Shown: piece by piece, positions 25,123 through 32,199 of the stretch
Layout of the letters: every line of letters starts with the position of its first letter
Position numbering within the stretch: position 1 is the stretch's first letter
Source of the DNA: Coriobacteriaceae bacterium
GTDB lineage: Bacteria > Actinomycetota > Coriobacteriia > Coriobacteriales > Atopobiaceae
Direction: 5' to 3'
DNA: 34,678 bases
Assembly (NCBI GenBank): GCA_003862195.1
Contig: QOUO01000019.1
Coordinates: 1 to 34,678 of the forward strand
Notes under the pieces: model-generated
What the model was told of the DNA's origin: nothing
Database searches by the model: none
Seen by the model: the letters and a program-made list of their open reading frames with translations, nothing else
Position numbers and translations under genes: made by a program

Positions 25123-27111
25123 ATGGTCGCTCGATTCGGAATTCACGAACGCTCTTCTCGTCTGGCGCCGTTGCTCGTTCTGGTGCTGCTGCTCTGCAGC
25201 TTCCTGTCCGTCTGCATCGCCATCCCGGTGACGGCGAGGGCGGATGACTACTCGATCGACAAGGTGAACATCGACGCGACGGTCGCGGCGGACGGCTCCG
25301 TGGCGGTGAGCGAGACGAGGGAGTTCGACTTCGACGGATCGTTCCACGGGGTCTATTGGAAGATCCCGAAGGGCAGCTATGACGGTCAGGAGATTTCCTG
25401 CAACGTCGGCAAGGTGGGCTTGGTGTCCGATGGCTCGCTCAGCGAGTTCCGCCAGGTCAGCGAGAGCGACGCCGACTACGGTGAGGACGGAACGTACGTC
25501 GTAACCGACGAGGGCTCATACCTGAAGCTCAAGATCTACTCCGCGCACGAGGACGAGACGGCGAGCTTCCAGATCAATTACACCCTCACGAACCTTGCCA
25601 GGCGATACTCGGACACCTCGGAGCTGTACTGGAAGTTCGTGAGCGACGGCTGGGACGTCGAGAGTCAGAACGTGACCTGCACGATTCACCTTCCCGTCCC
25701 CACGGGGCAAACCGTCAAGGGTGGCGACAACGTGAGGGCATGGGGTCACGGACCGCTTGACGCAAGCCTCAAGTTCAAGGGGAACACGGTCGTGTACACC
25801 GTCTCCGGAGTGGGAAGCGACGAGTACGCCGAGGCGCGCATCGTCTTCCCGACGTCCTGGCTCTCCAATGCGAATTCGGTCGACAAGAGTGTGCTCGACT
25901 CCGTGCTCAGTGAGGAGAAGGAGGCCGCCGAGAAGGCGAATGCCGAGCGAGCCCGGGCACGTGCCATCCAGTACGCCGTAACGGCAATCGGTGTTGCGTT
26001 GGCAGTGGGGTCCATCGTCCTGACCGTCATGCGTCTTAACGCCTACCGGCAGAGTCATAAGCCGCAGTTCGATGACAAGTACTTCCGCGACGTGCCGACG
26101 AATGACCACCCCGCCGTGCTCGGGGCGCTCCTGAACGACGGACACCCCACGGAGGACGACGTGACGGCCTCCCTCATGCGTCTCACGGACATCGGGGCCA
26201 TGACGCTCGAGAGAGTGGAACTGAAGGAGAAGGGCATCTTCGGTCGCGAAAAGACGAAGGAGGACTACCAACTTACCAGGGTGGTCCACCCTCGCGAGGT
26301 CAAGAAGAGCAAGAGCGAGGAGGCAGTCGACAACGCGACTCTCAAGCTCCTGTTCAACAAGATCGGACCCAAGGTCAAGGGTCGCGAGAAGGGCGAGCTG
26401 CTCTTCTCGGACTTCGAGAGGGTCGCAGACAGCAAGCCTGAGGCGTACAACGATGCCTATGAGTCCTGGAAGACGGAGGTCGAAGCCCAGGTCATTCAGA
26501 GGGGCTTCCAGACCGATGCGCATGGGAACGGGAAGGGTCTGCTTGCCTTCCTCCTTCTGGCGGACATCGTGCTTGCCTTCGTGACCGTGGTACTCATGGT
26601 GGAGGAGACGATTGCCGTCGGCTGGGGCCTTGTGGCAGTTGTGGCGCTCGCGGTGGCCGCTGCGTTTGCCGGCATCACGATTGGCAGCATGGACGACCTT
26701 TCACCCGAGGCGGTGGAGGTCATCGCGAAGCTCAAGGCACTCAAGCGCTGGCTGAAGGACTTCACGCGCCTTGAGGAGGCCGTGCCGCAGGACGTCATCC
26801 TCTGGAACAGGCTCCTGGTCATGGCGGTGTCCCTCGGCGTTGCCGAAGAGGTGATCGAGCAGCTCAAGGTTGCCGCTCCGCAGGTTCTGAATGACCCGGG
26901 CATGATGCCCGTCTACTGCTGGTACCTCTATCCCACGTCTCCCATGGGATCACCGGCGTCGAACCTGGGGTCGAGCTTTGCCTCGGCGCACAAGGTCAGT
27001 ACAGCCGCGCTAGCGAAGTCATCGTTCAGCTCGGCTGCCGGTGGCGGTGGTGGCTTCTCTGGCGGCGGGGGCGGCGGCTTCGGTGGTGGAGGTGGAGGCG
27101 GCGCCTTCTAG
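25123..27111 (+). CDS. DUF2207 family membrane protein
   Basis: The 662-residue protein starts with a signal peptide (hydrophobic core about 14-34, probable cleavage after ARA at about 40), then an extracytoplasmic beta-rich domain (about 42-250), a membrane segment (about 282-305), a cytoplasmic domain, two more membrane segments (about 473-494 and 500-522) and a glycine-rich C-terminus made of GGGGG runs. This layout, including the glycine-rich tail, is typical of DUF2207 proteins; their function is not established. ATG 25123 was chosen because the signal peptide begins there and GGGAG stands 9 bases upstream; the frame is open further upstream. Confidence 0.88.
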   Translation: MVARFGIHERSSRLAPLLVLVLLLCSFLSVCIAIPVTARADDYSIDKVNIDATVAADGSVAVSETREFDFDGSFHGVYWKIPKGSYDGQEISCNVGKVGLVSDGSLSEFRQVSESDADYGEDGTYVVTDEGSYLKLKIYSAHEDETASFQINYTLTNLARRYSDTSELYWKFVSDGWDVESQNVTCTIHLPVPTGQTVKGGDNVRAWGHGPLDASLKFKGNTVVYTVSGVGSDEYAEARIVFPTSWLSNANSVDKSVLDSVLSEEKEAAEKANAERARARAIQYAVTAIGVALAVGSIVLTVMRLNAYRQSHKPQFDDKYFRDVPTNDHPAVLGALLNDGHPTEDDVTASLMRLTDIGAMTLERVELKEKGIFGREKTKEDYQLTRVVHPREVKKSKSEEAVDNATLKLLFNKIGPKVKGREKGELLFSDFERVADSKPEAYNDAYESWKTEVEAQVIQRGFQTDAHGNGKGLLAFLLLADIVLAFVTVVLMVEETIAVGWGLVAVVALAVAAAFAGITIGSMDDLSPEAVEVIAKLKALKRWLKDFTRLEEAVPQDVILWNRLLVMAVSLGVAEEVIEQLKVAAPQVLNDPGMMPVYCWYLYPTSPMGSPASNLGSSFASAHKVSTAALAKSSFSSAAGGGGGFSGGGGGGFGGGGGGGAF

Positions 27112-27202
27112 TATTGGCATCGCCAGCGGAGATGACCTCAAAGTCGAATGAGGCATCTACCTGCGGACTTCAAAATTCTTCCATCTATTTTCGAGAATGT
27201 TG

Positions 27203-27230
27203 TTGACCTGGCTGGAATCTTTGATATATT
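27203..27230 (+). promoter_or_regulatory. Promoter of the tRNA-Phe gene
   Basis: TTGACC (27203-27208) and TATATT (27225-27230) are separated by 16 bases and stand 27 bases upstream of the tRNA. The stretch 27112-27202 after the DUF2207 gene shows no other feature. Confidence 0.75.
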
Positions 27231-27257
27231 AAACAGGCTTGCAAGCGAGCAAGTGAC

Positions 27258-27333
27258 GGCTGGGTAGCTCAGTTGGTAGAGCAGGGGACTGAAAATCCCC
27301 GTGTCAGGGGTTCGATTCCCTTCCCCGCCACCA
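27258..27333 (+). tRNA. tRNA-Phe (anticodon GAA)
   Basis: A 76-base tRNA with an encoded CCA end. The anticodon stem GGGGA/TCCCC encloses CTGAAAA, giving anticodon GAA. The D arm has AGCTCAGTTGGTAGAGC and the T arm GGTTCGATTCC. The acceptor stem GGCTGGG/CCCCGCC has one U-C mismatch at position 4-69. The discriminator base is A, which fits the UGGU of the pheS T-box leader. Confidence 0.97.
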
Positions 27334-27343
27334 TGAAGATTTG

Positions 27344-27385
27344 GCCCCGTACCTGCGGAAACGCGGTACGGGGCTTCTTCATTTT
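27344..27385 (+). terminator. Terminator of the tRNA-Phe gene
   Basis: GCCCCGTACC (27344-27353) pairs with GGTACGGGGC (27365-27374); the stem continues as GCG/CGC around a GAAA tetraloop, with one bulged T. The tail is TTCTTCATTTT. Confidence 0.9.
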
Positions 27386-27401
27386 GCTGAAAGAAATGGC
27401 C

Positions 27402-27434
27402 GTGGGTACAAGATGGGTATCAAATGGGTATTAA
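27402..27434. repeat. Three tandem 11-base repeats downstream of tRNA-Phe
   Basis: GTGGGTACAAG (27402-27412), ATGGGTATCAA (27413-27423) and ATGGGTATTAA (27424-27434) are contiguous copies of RTGGGTAYNAR. A reverse-oriented CGTACCC lies at 27471. Placed just after a tRNA gene, they resemble arm-type binding sites of a tyrosine integrase left by a mobile element. No integrase gene is present in the window. Confidence 0.6.
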
Positions 27435-27534
27435 CGACCACCCTATCGATTCGCTATCGGTTTTGAATAACGTACCCCTTACCGTGTCCGCCCCATGCTT
27501 CTGACCGCCGCGTTACTCTCGTAAAGCTGCGCAG

Positions 27535-27561
27535 TGTCCAGTGCGGCAGTCGCACTGGACA
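27535..27561. terminator. Hairpin after the acylphosphatase gene
   Basis: An 11-base-pair perfect inverted repeat (27535-27545 with 27551-27561) around a GCAGT loop, 16 bases beyond the acylphosphatase stop on the minus strand. There is no T-run, so termination would be weak or factor-dependent. The stretch 27435-27534 shows no gene. Confidence 0.5.
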
Positions 27562-27576
27562 TAGGCTACGGCTGAG

Positions 27577-27966
27577 CTAGTACCGGACCTTGAACTGACT
27601 GTCCCCCTTGACGGGAGGGATGTCGTTCTTCTCGTCTATCACGTACTCGATGGGATAGCGCGACCAGGCCTTCGTGAACGTCGCGAAGAAGGTGGAGATC
27701 TGCTCCTGCGTGCCCTGGAGCTCCATCGTCACGGTCTCCCAGTCGGGCTCGTTTCTGACCCAGCCGGTGCAGCCCGTCTGGGTGGCGCAGCGCGAGGCGG
27801 TCCAGCGGAAGCCGACCCCCTGCACTTCTCCCCGGAAGACGAGGTGTAGGCGTCGGATGCCGTCGGGCGCGGGGTTGGCGGTCTTGTCGTCGGTTACGTT
27901 GGCCGTGTTGGCGTCCGATTTGGCGTGGTGGTTTGACCAGGGCCATATGCCGTCTGCGCGGGCCAT
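27577..27966 (-). CDS. Acylphosphatase
   Basis: Acylphosphatases hydrolyse carboxyl-phosphate bonds such as acetyl phosphate. The 129-residue protein carries the domain at about 40-129: LVFRGEVQGVGFRW with catalytic Arg54, then GWVRNEPD with catalytic Asn72. An N-terminal extension of about 38 residues, hydrophilic and unlike known domains, precedes it, so it is longer than the usual 90-100 residues. ATG 27966 was chosen because GGAGG stands 5 bases upstream; ATG 27978 lies upstream of that site. It is divergent from the DegV gene. Confidence 0.88.
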   Translation of the reverse strand: MARADGIWPWSNHHAKSDANTANVTDDKTANPAPDGIRRLHLVFRGEVQGVGFRWTASRCATQTGCTGWVRNEPDWETVTMELQGTQEQISTFFATFTKAWSRYPIEYVIDEKNDIPPVKGDSQFKVRY

Positions 27967-27991
27967 GCGTTCCTCCAAGGGTCGAAATGCG

Positions 27992-28007
27992 TTTATAGCC
28001 GTACAAT
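27992..28007. promoter_or_regulatory. Overlapping divergent -10 boxes
   Basis: TATAAA on the minus strand (27992-27997) can serve acylphosphatase and TACAAT on the plus strand (28002-28007) the DegV gene. The two promoters would share the same 30-40 bases, so their activities probably interfere. Confidence 0.45.
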
Positions 28008-28045
28008 AGCACCATGCGAAACTTCGATGGCGAGGTAAGGTTCAC

Positions 28046-28990
28046 ATGAAGGCCAAGTTCAACCTGATGACGGATTCCACGTGCGACTTCTCGATTGAGG
28101 ACGTCAAGCGGGCGGGGATCACGTACCTGCCGTTCACCTACACGGAGGACGGCAAGGGCGACAACGCGCTCTCGGGCCCGGATGACCTGTTTCAGTCGAT
28201 AAGCGCCCACGACTTCTATGAGCGCATCCGCTGGGGCGCGACGCCCAAGACGTCGCAGCCCTCGCAGCTCGTGTACGAGGAGGCGTTCCGCAAGGCGGCG
28301 GAGCTCGACGTTCCCACCGTGCTGCTCACGATCTCGAGCGGCATCTCCGGCGGCTACAACGGCGCCGTGACCGCGCTTGACCGCGTGCAGGAGGAGCTGG
28401 GGCGCGATCTGCCCATCTACATCGTGGACACGCTTATCTCGTCCACGTCGTTCTACCTGCTGCTGGAGGAGGGCGTGCGCCAGCGCGACAAGGGCCTTAC
28501 GGCGGAGGAGTTCGTCCGTTGGGTGGAGGACGCGCGCTACCACGTCTGGACCATCTTCATGGTCGACAACCTGGACACGCTGCACCGCGGCGGGCGCATC
28601 CCCAAGTCCGTGGCGCTGGTGTCATCCGCGCTCGACGCGAAGCCGCTGCTCTCGTGGAAGCTCAACGGCGAGCTCACGATCCTGGGCGTGACGCGCGGCC
28701 GCAAGAAGGGCATGCGCAAGATGTGCGAGTACTACGAGAAGCACCGCTCCCAGCTGCAGTACCCGGCCGTGGCGGCCATCGGCAACGCCGACTGCGAGAA
28801 CGACGGCCTGCGCCTGGGCGCCATGATCGCGGACATAGACGACTCCGTGCGCGTCCTTCCCTCCACAATCGGGCCGACCATCGGCTGCCACGTGGGCCCT
28901 GGCATGCTGTCGTGCTGCTTCTGGGGCAGCGACCGTCGCGAGCGCAAGAACGCGCTCACGGGCAAGGTCAAGGGCGTTCGCCAGGGCTAG
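28046..28990 (+). CDS. DegV family fatty-acid-binding protein
   Basis: DegV/FakB proteins bind fatty acids; some present them to a FakA kinase for phosphorylation. The 314-residue protein begins with MTDSTCDFS, where the Asp-Ser-Thr motif lies next to the bound carboxylate, and has TPKTSQPS, LTISSGISGGYNGA and DTLHRGGRIP, all typical. No fakA gene is visible in this window. The start ATG 28046 is preceded by AAGG. The Tat-exported lipoprotein gene starts 16 bases downstream and is probably co-transcribed. Confidence 0.92.
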   Translation: MKAKFNLMTDSTCDFSIEDVKRAGITYLPFTYTEDGKGDNALSGPDDLFQSISAHDFYERIRWGATPKTSQPSQLVYEEAFRKAAELDVPTVLLTISSGISGGYNGAVTALDRVQEELGRDLPIYIVDTLISSTSFYLLLEEGVRQRDKGLTAEEFVRWVEDARYHVWTIFMVDNLDTLHRGGRIPKSVALVSSALDAKPLLSWKLNGELTILGVTRGRKKGMRKMCEYYEKHRSQLQYPAVAAIGNADCENDGLRLGAMIADIDDSVRVLPSTIGPTIGCHVGPGMLSCCFWGSDRRERKNALTGKVKGVRQG

Positions 28991-29006
28991 CGGCTGACCG
29001 GCGGGA

Positions 29007-31019
29007 ATGGGCGATCACATGAGCATGAGCAGAAGGGGCTTCCTCGCGCTGGCCGCCTCGGCGGCCGCGGGCCTCGCGGCGTGCGCCAAGCCGGGGGAGT
29101 CAAACAAGCCCGAGGACAACAAGGTCGACCTGAACGAGTTCAAGGACCTCGAGCTGGACGACTCCAAGTGGATGTACGACGACGCCAACGACTGCTACTA
29201 CCAGCTAGGGCTTCCGTACTGCACCAAGCCGGCGGCGGGCAACTACGAGGCGCTCGCCATCTTCGTGCCCGGAAAGTACTTCAAGGGCGAGAAGAACGGC
29301 AGCACGTGGAGCTGCAAGGTCAACCCCAAGGGCAAGGTGGGCTCGTTTACCGCGAGCACCGCGCCCGTGGTGATGCCCGTCAACTCCGCGCGGCTCTCGT
29401 CCGAGGGCTGCCCCACGGCCTACTCCTACGACGGCCTGCGCACCTACCTCGCGCGCGGCCTCGTGTACGTGTACGCGGGCTTCCGCGGGCGCTCGGGCGG
29501 CTACGTGAGCGACTCGGAGGAGCAGTACTCCGGCGGCGCCCCCTGGCCCGTGGTCGACCTCAAGGCGGCCGTGCGCTTCCTGCGCTACAACCGCGACTAC
29601 CTGCCCATCAACCCCAAGCGCATCTTCGTGTTTGGCCTGGGGGCCGGCGGCGGCGTCGCGGCCTGCATGGGCGCGCTGGGAGATTCCGGGGTCTTCTCGC
29701 CCTACCTGAGCAAGATCGGCGCCGCCACGCACGACGCGGATGGCCACTCCATTTCCGACGCGGTGTACGGATCGGCGTCGTGGTGCCCCGAGACGTCGTT
29801 CGACGCGGCGGACAGCGGCTACGAGTGGATGATGGGCCAGTTCGCGACCGACGACACCCGCAAGGAAGGCAGCTGGAAGAAGCTCCTCTCGGACGACCTG
29901 GCGGGCGCGTACGGCAAGTATGTCAACAAGCTTGGCCTCACCAACGACGACGGCGACGCGCTCAAGCTCGAGTCCGTGCAGGATGGCAGCTACCTTGCGG
30001 GCACGTACTACGACCACCTGCAGAAGGTGATCGAGGGCTCCGCGGAGAAGTTCTTCTCCACCACGAGCTTCCCCTACACCTTCACGCCGGGACGCCTGGT
30101 GGACACAGTGTTCCCGGGTGACCCCAACCTCGACACGGACAGCGCCGTCGCGATCGACACGGTGACGGGCGAGGCCGTGGACACGACCACCACGGCCGCG
30201 GCTGCGTCGCCCTCCGCGACGACGGGCGCCACCACGGGCGAGAAGAACGACTCCTCGGGCTCGGACACCACCTCGGGCACGGATTCCTCCTCGGGCTCGG
30301 GCACGTCGTCAACGTCGACCGACTCGGGTGCCACCAGCGGCACGGGCACCGGCACCACCGCCACGGGCGTGAGCGTGGTCCAGTCCACGGTGTACGACAC
30401 CGCGGAGAGCTACGTGAGCGCGCTCAACAAGGACGAGCGCTGGATCACGTACAGCCCCAGCGCCGGCGGCGTATCCATAACGAGCCTGTGGGACTTCGTC
30501 ACGCACTGCCGCTCCAACGTGCGCGGCGTGTGCGCCTTTGACGCGCTGGACCGCTCGACCATCGCCAACCAGCTCTTTGGCGTGGACGACGACTCGAGCC
30601 TGCACTTTGACGAGACGCTAGCCGACCTCCTGAAGGACAACGCGAGCCGCTATGCGGAGCGCTCGGGCTTTGACGACGACCTCCCGGACGACTGGGAGAA
30701 GGACGTGGCCAAGCTCGACTCGCTCAACACGGACATGGAGTCGCGCGTGGACGCCATGAACCCGCTGTACGGCCTCTGCGGGCACTACGCGGGCTTTGGC
30801 TCGTGCGAGGTGGCGCCGTACTGGCGCGTCAACACGGGCCTCTTCCAGACGGCGACCTCGCTCACGACGGACGTGAACCTCGTGCTGGCGCTGAACGCCT
30901 ACGACGGCGTGAAGAGCGTGGAGTTCAACCCCGTGTGGGGCCGCGGCTTCGAGCTTGCCGAGGTGAGCGGGGACGCCCAGACCAACTTTGCCGAGTGGGT
31001 GGTGTCCTGCTGCAAGTGA
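29007..31019 (+). CDS. Tat-exported lipoprotein with an alpha/beta-hydrolase (esterase-like) fold
   Basis: The protein of 670 residues begins with a twin-arginine signal (SRRGFLAL, residues 8-15) that ends in a lipobox LAAC with Cys26, so it should be exported folded and lipid-anchored. The region about 75-260 resembles tannase/carboxylesterase-type alpha/beta hydrolases: YVYAGFRGRSGGY, then KRIFVFGLGAGGGVAA at the nucleophile elbow. The elbow expected as GxSxG reads GLGAG, with Gly212 in place of Ser. A Thr/Ser/Gly-rich linker (about 385-450) joins to the C-terminal part. Three start codons (29007, 29019, 29025) are close together. The substrate is unknown and activity is doubtful. Confidence 0.75.
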   Translation: MGDHMSMSRRGFLALAASAAAGLAACAKPGESNKPEDNKVDLNEFKDLELDDSKWMYDDANDCYYQLGLPYCTKPAAGNYEALAIFVPGKYFKGEKNGSTWSCKVNPKGKVGSFTASTAPVVMPVNSARLSSEGCPTAYSYDGLRTYLARGLVYVYAGFRGRSGGYVSDSEEQYSGGAPWPVVDLKAAVRFLRYNRDYLPINPKRIFVFGLGAGGGVAACMGALGDSGVFSPYLSKIGAATHDADGHSISDAVYGSASWCPETSFDAADSGYEWMMGQFATDDTRKEGSWKKLLSDDLAGAYGKYVNKLGLTNDDGDALKLESVQDGSYLAGTYYDHLQKVIEGSAEKFFSTTSFPYTFTPGRLVDTVFPGDPNLDTDSAVAIDTVTGEAVDTTTTAAAASPSATTGATTGEKNDSSGSDTTSGTDSSSGSGTSSTSTDSGATSGTGTGTTATGVSVVQSTVYDTAESYVSALNKDERWITYSPSAGGVSITSLWDFVTHCRSNVRGVCAFDALDRSTIANQLFGVDDDSSLHFDETLADLLKDNASRYAERSGFDDDLPDDWEKDVAKLDSLNTDMESRVDAMNPLYGLCGHYAGFGSCEVAPYWRVNTGLFQTATSLTTDVNLVLALNAYDGVKSVEFNPVWGRGFELAEVSGDAQTNFAEWVVSCCK

Positions 31020-31061
31020 CGGCCGCAGCTCCTCTCAAAAGGTAAACGTTACAACCTACAC

Positions 31062-31083
31062 CATGCGCCAGGCATGCGCAAGG
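31062..31083. repeat. Two tandem 11-base repeats upstream of carD
   Basis: CATGCGCCAGG (31062-31072) and CATGCGCAAGG (31073-31083) differ at one base and are followed by CAT. They lie 17 bases upstream of the carD -35 box, where an activator could bind on one face of the helix. Confidence 0.45.
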
Positions 31084-31099
31084 CATATTCGCCATAAGC

Positions 31100-31128
31100 T
31101 TGAGATTTTTTGGCAAATGTGCTAGCAT
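31100..31128 (+). promoter_or_regulatory. Promoter of the CarD-family gene
   Basis: TTGAGA (31100-31105) and TAGCAT (31123-31128) are spaced by 17 bases, with TGC before the -10 giving an extended -10. Transcription should start near 31135, about 25 bases before the start codon. Confidence 0.65.
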
Positions 31129-31159
31129 TACTCTCATATAAGCGAGAGGAGTGCTGCGT

Positions 31160-31654
31160 ATGTACGAAGTCGGCCAGTATGTCGTCCATCCGGGCCAAGG
31201 CGTCTGCAAGGTTGAGGCAATCGAGGAGAAGCCGCGGGCAACGTACATGCTCATGCCCGTTGGCGGGCGCCATCCCATGCGCATCAGCTTCCCGGTTGCG
31301 AGCGAGGACAGGCTGCGCCCGATCATCGGCAGCGAGCAGGCCAAGGAGCTCATAGGCGAGTACCCGCAGCTTCCCGTGGAGAAGCTGGGCAACCACACCA
31401 ACGCCCTGGAGGAGCGCTTCAAGGACGAGCTGCGCAACGGGACCTGCAGGGACGCCGTGCGCATCGCCAAGACGTTCCACGCCCGCATCGCGGAGGTAAA
31501 GGCATCCAACAAGAAGCCGCCCGTCGTGTACGAGCGCATCTTCAAGCAGGCGAGCGAGCGCTCGCTGCAGGAGCTCGCCGTCGCCCTTGGCATGAGCGTG
31601 GACGACGTGCGCGAGCTCTTCCTCACCAAGGGCGAGGACGCGAGTCAGAACTAG
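31160..31654 (+). CDS. CarD family transcriptional regulator
   Basis: CarD/CdnL proteins bind the RNA polymerase beta subunit and stabilise open complexes, especially at rRNA promoters in actinobacteria. The 164-residue protein has the N-terminal polymerase-interaction domain (about 1-60: YEVGQYVVHPGQGVCKVEAIEE, YMLMPVGG) and a C-terminal helical DNA-binding domain (about 75-160). Both are of standard length. ATG 31160 was chosen because AGAGGAG (31145-31151) is 8 bases upstream; GTG 31151 overlaps that site. It is a stand-alone transcript. Confidence 0.92.
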   Translation: MYEVGQYVVHPGQGVCKVEAIEEKPRATYMLMPVGGRHPMRISFPVASEDRLRPIIGSEQAKELIGEYPQLPVEKLGNHTNALEERFKDELRNGTCRDAVRIAKTFHARIAEVKASNKKPPVVYERIFKQASERSLQELAVALGMSVDDVRELFLTKGEDASQN

Positions 31655-31667
31655 GTCCTTCTCGCCC

Positions 31668-31765
31668 GGCGACCGCCCTTCTTGCCAACGCATCCCCCTT
31701 GTGCGCCCGTTTGCCGCCCACGTTTCAATCTGGGCTCAAACGGGCGCGCTTGGCAGGCGGTCGCC
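31668..31765. repeat. Nested inverted repeat (about 98 bases) between carD and the ACT gene
   Basis: Four pairs of arms nest around one centre: GGCGACCGCC/GGCGGTCGCC (31668-31677, 31756-31765), TGCCAA/TTGGCA (31683-31688, 31750-31755), GCGCCCGTTTG/CAAACGGGCGC (31703-31713, 31737-31747) and GCCCA/TGGGC (31716-31720, 31731-31735). All pairs are perfect. It begins 13 bases after the carD stop and has no T-run on either strand. It could be a structured RNA, an unusual terminator or a protein-binding cruciform. Confidence 0.75.
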
Positions 31766-31776
31766 CGCCCCTCGGA

Positions 31777-31782
31777 TACAAT
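31777..31782 (+). promoter_or_regulatory. -10 box upstream of the ACT-domain gene
   Basis: TACAAT, 59 bases before the start codon. A TTGGCA lies 21 bases upstream, inside the nested inverted repeat, too far for a normal spacer. If the hairpin formed, it would affect access to this promoter. Confidence 0.4.
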
Positions 31783-31840
31783 GGGGGAGAAGAGCAACCC
31801 GCGCGCTCGCAGACGCGCGCATGACGCCAATGGGGGACCG

Positions 31841-32137
31841 ATGGCAGACACGAACGAGAATCCCAAGACCAGGGCGGTCATCACCGTGCTTGGCAGCGAC
31901 CGCTCGGGCATCGTGGCGGCGGTGGCGACGGCGCTGTCGCAGCACGACGCCAACATTCTGGACATCTCGCAGACGATCCTGCAGGGCACGTTCACGATGA
32001 CCATGCTCGTGGACCTGGCCCCGTCGGACGTCGAGTTCTCGCAGCTGCAGGAGCAGCTGGACAGCCTCTCCAAGGAGATAGGCGTCCAGATCACCATGCA
32101 GCGCGAGGAGGTCTTCAAGTTCATGTACCGCCTGTAG
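31841..32137 (+). CDS. ACT domain-containing protein
   Basis: The 98-residue protein consists of an ACT domain (RAVITVLGSDRSGIVAAVATALSQ) and a short tail, like the UPF0237 family. ACT domains bind amino acids or other small ligands; this group has no settled function. ATG 31841 with GGGGGA upstream fits the family's N-terminus; the frame continues upstream but without similarity. A terminator follows directly, so it is a single-gene transcript. Confidence 0.87.
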   Translation: MADTNENPKTRAVITVLGSDRSGIVAAVATALSQHDANILDISQTILQGTFTMTMLVDLAPSDVEFSQLQEQLDSLSKEIGVQITMQREEVFKFMYRL

Positions 32138-32145
32138 GCGGATTG

Positions 32146-32171
32146 CGCCCGCCCGTGAGGTGGGCGTTTTT
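32146..32171 (+). terminator. Terminator of the ACT-domain gene
   Basis: CGCCCGCC (32146-32153) pairs with GGTGGGCG (32159-32166) around a 5-base loop, followed by five T (32167-32171). It lies 8 bases after the stop. Confidence 0.9.
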
Positions 32172-32199
32172 CTCGCCATAAAAATTTAAAGGAGACGAC

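Noticed and set aside
31051-31065. GGTAAACGTTACAACC as a cre-like operator after the lipoprotein gene
   Set aside because: It is one base short of the consensus spacing and sits between genes without a promoter at the right distance.
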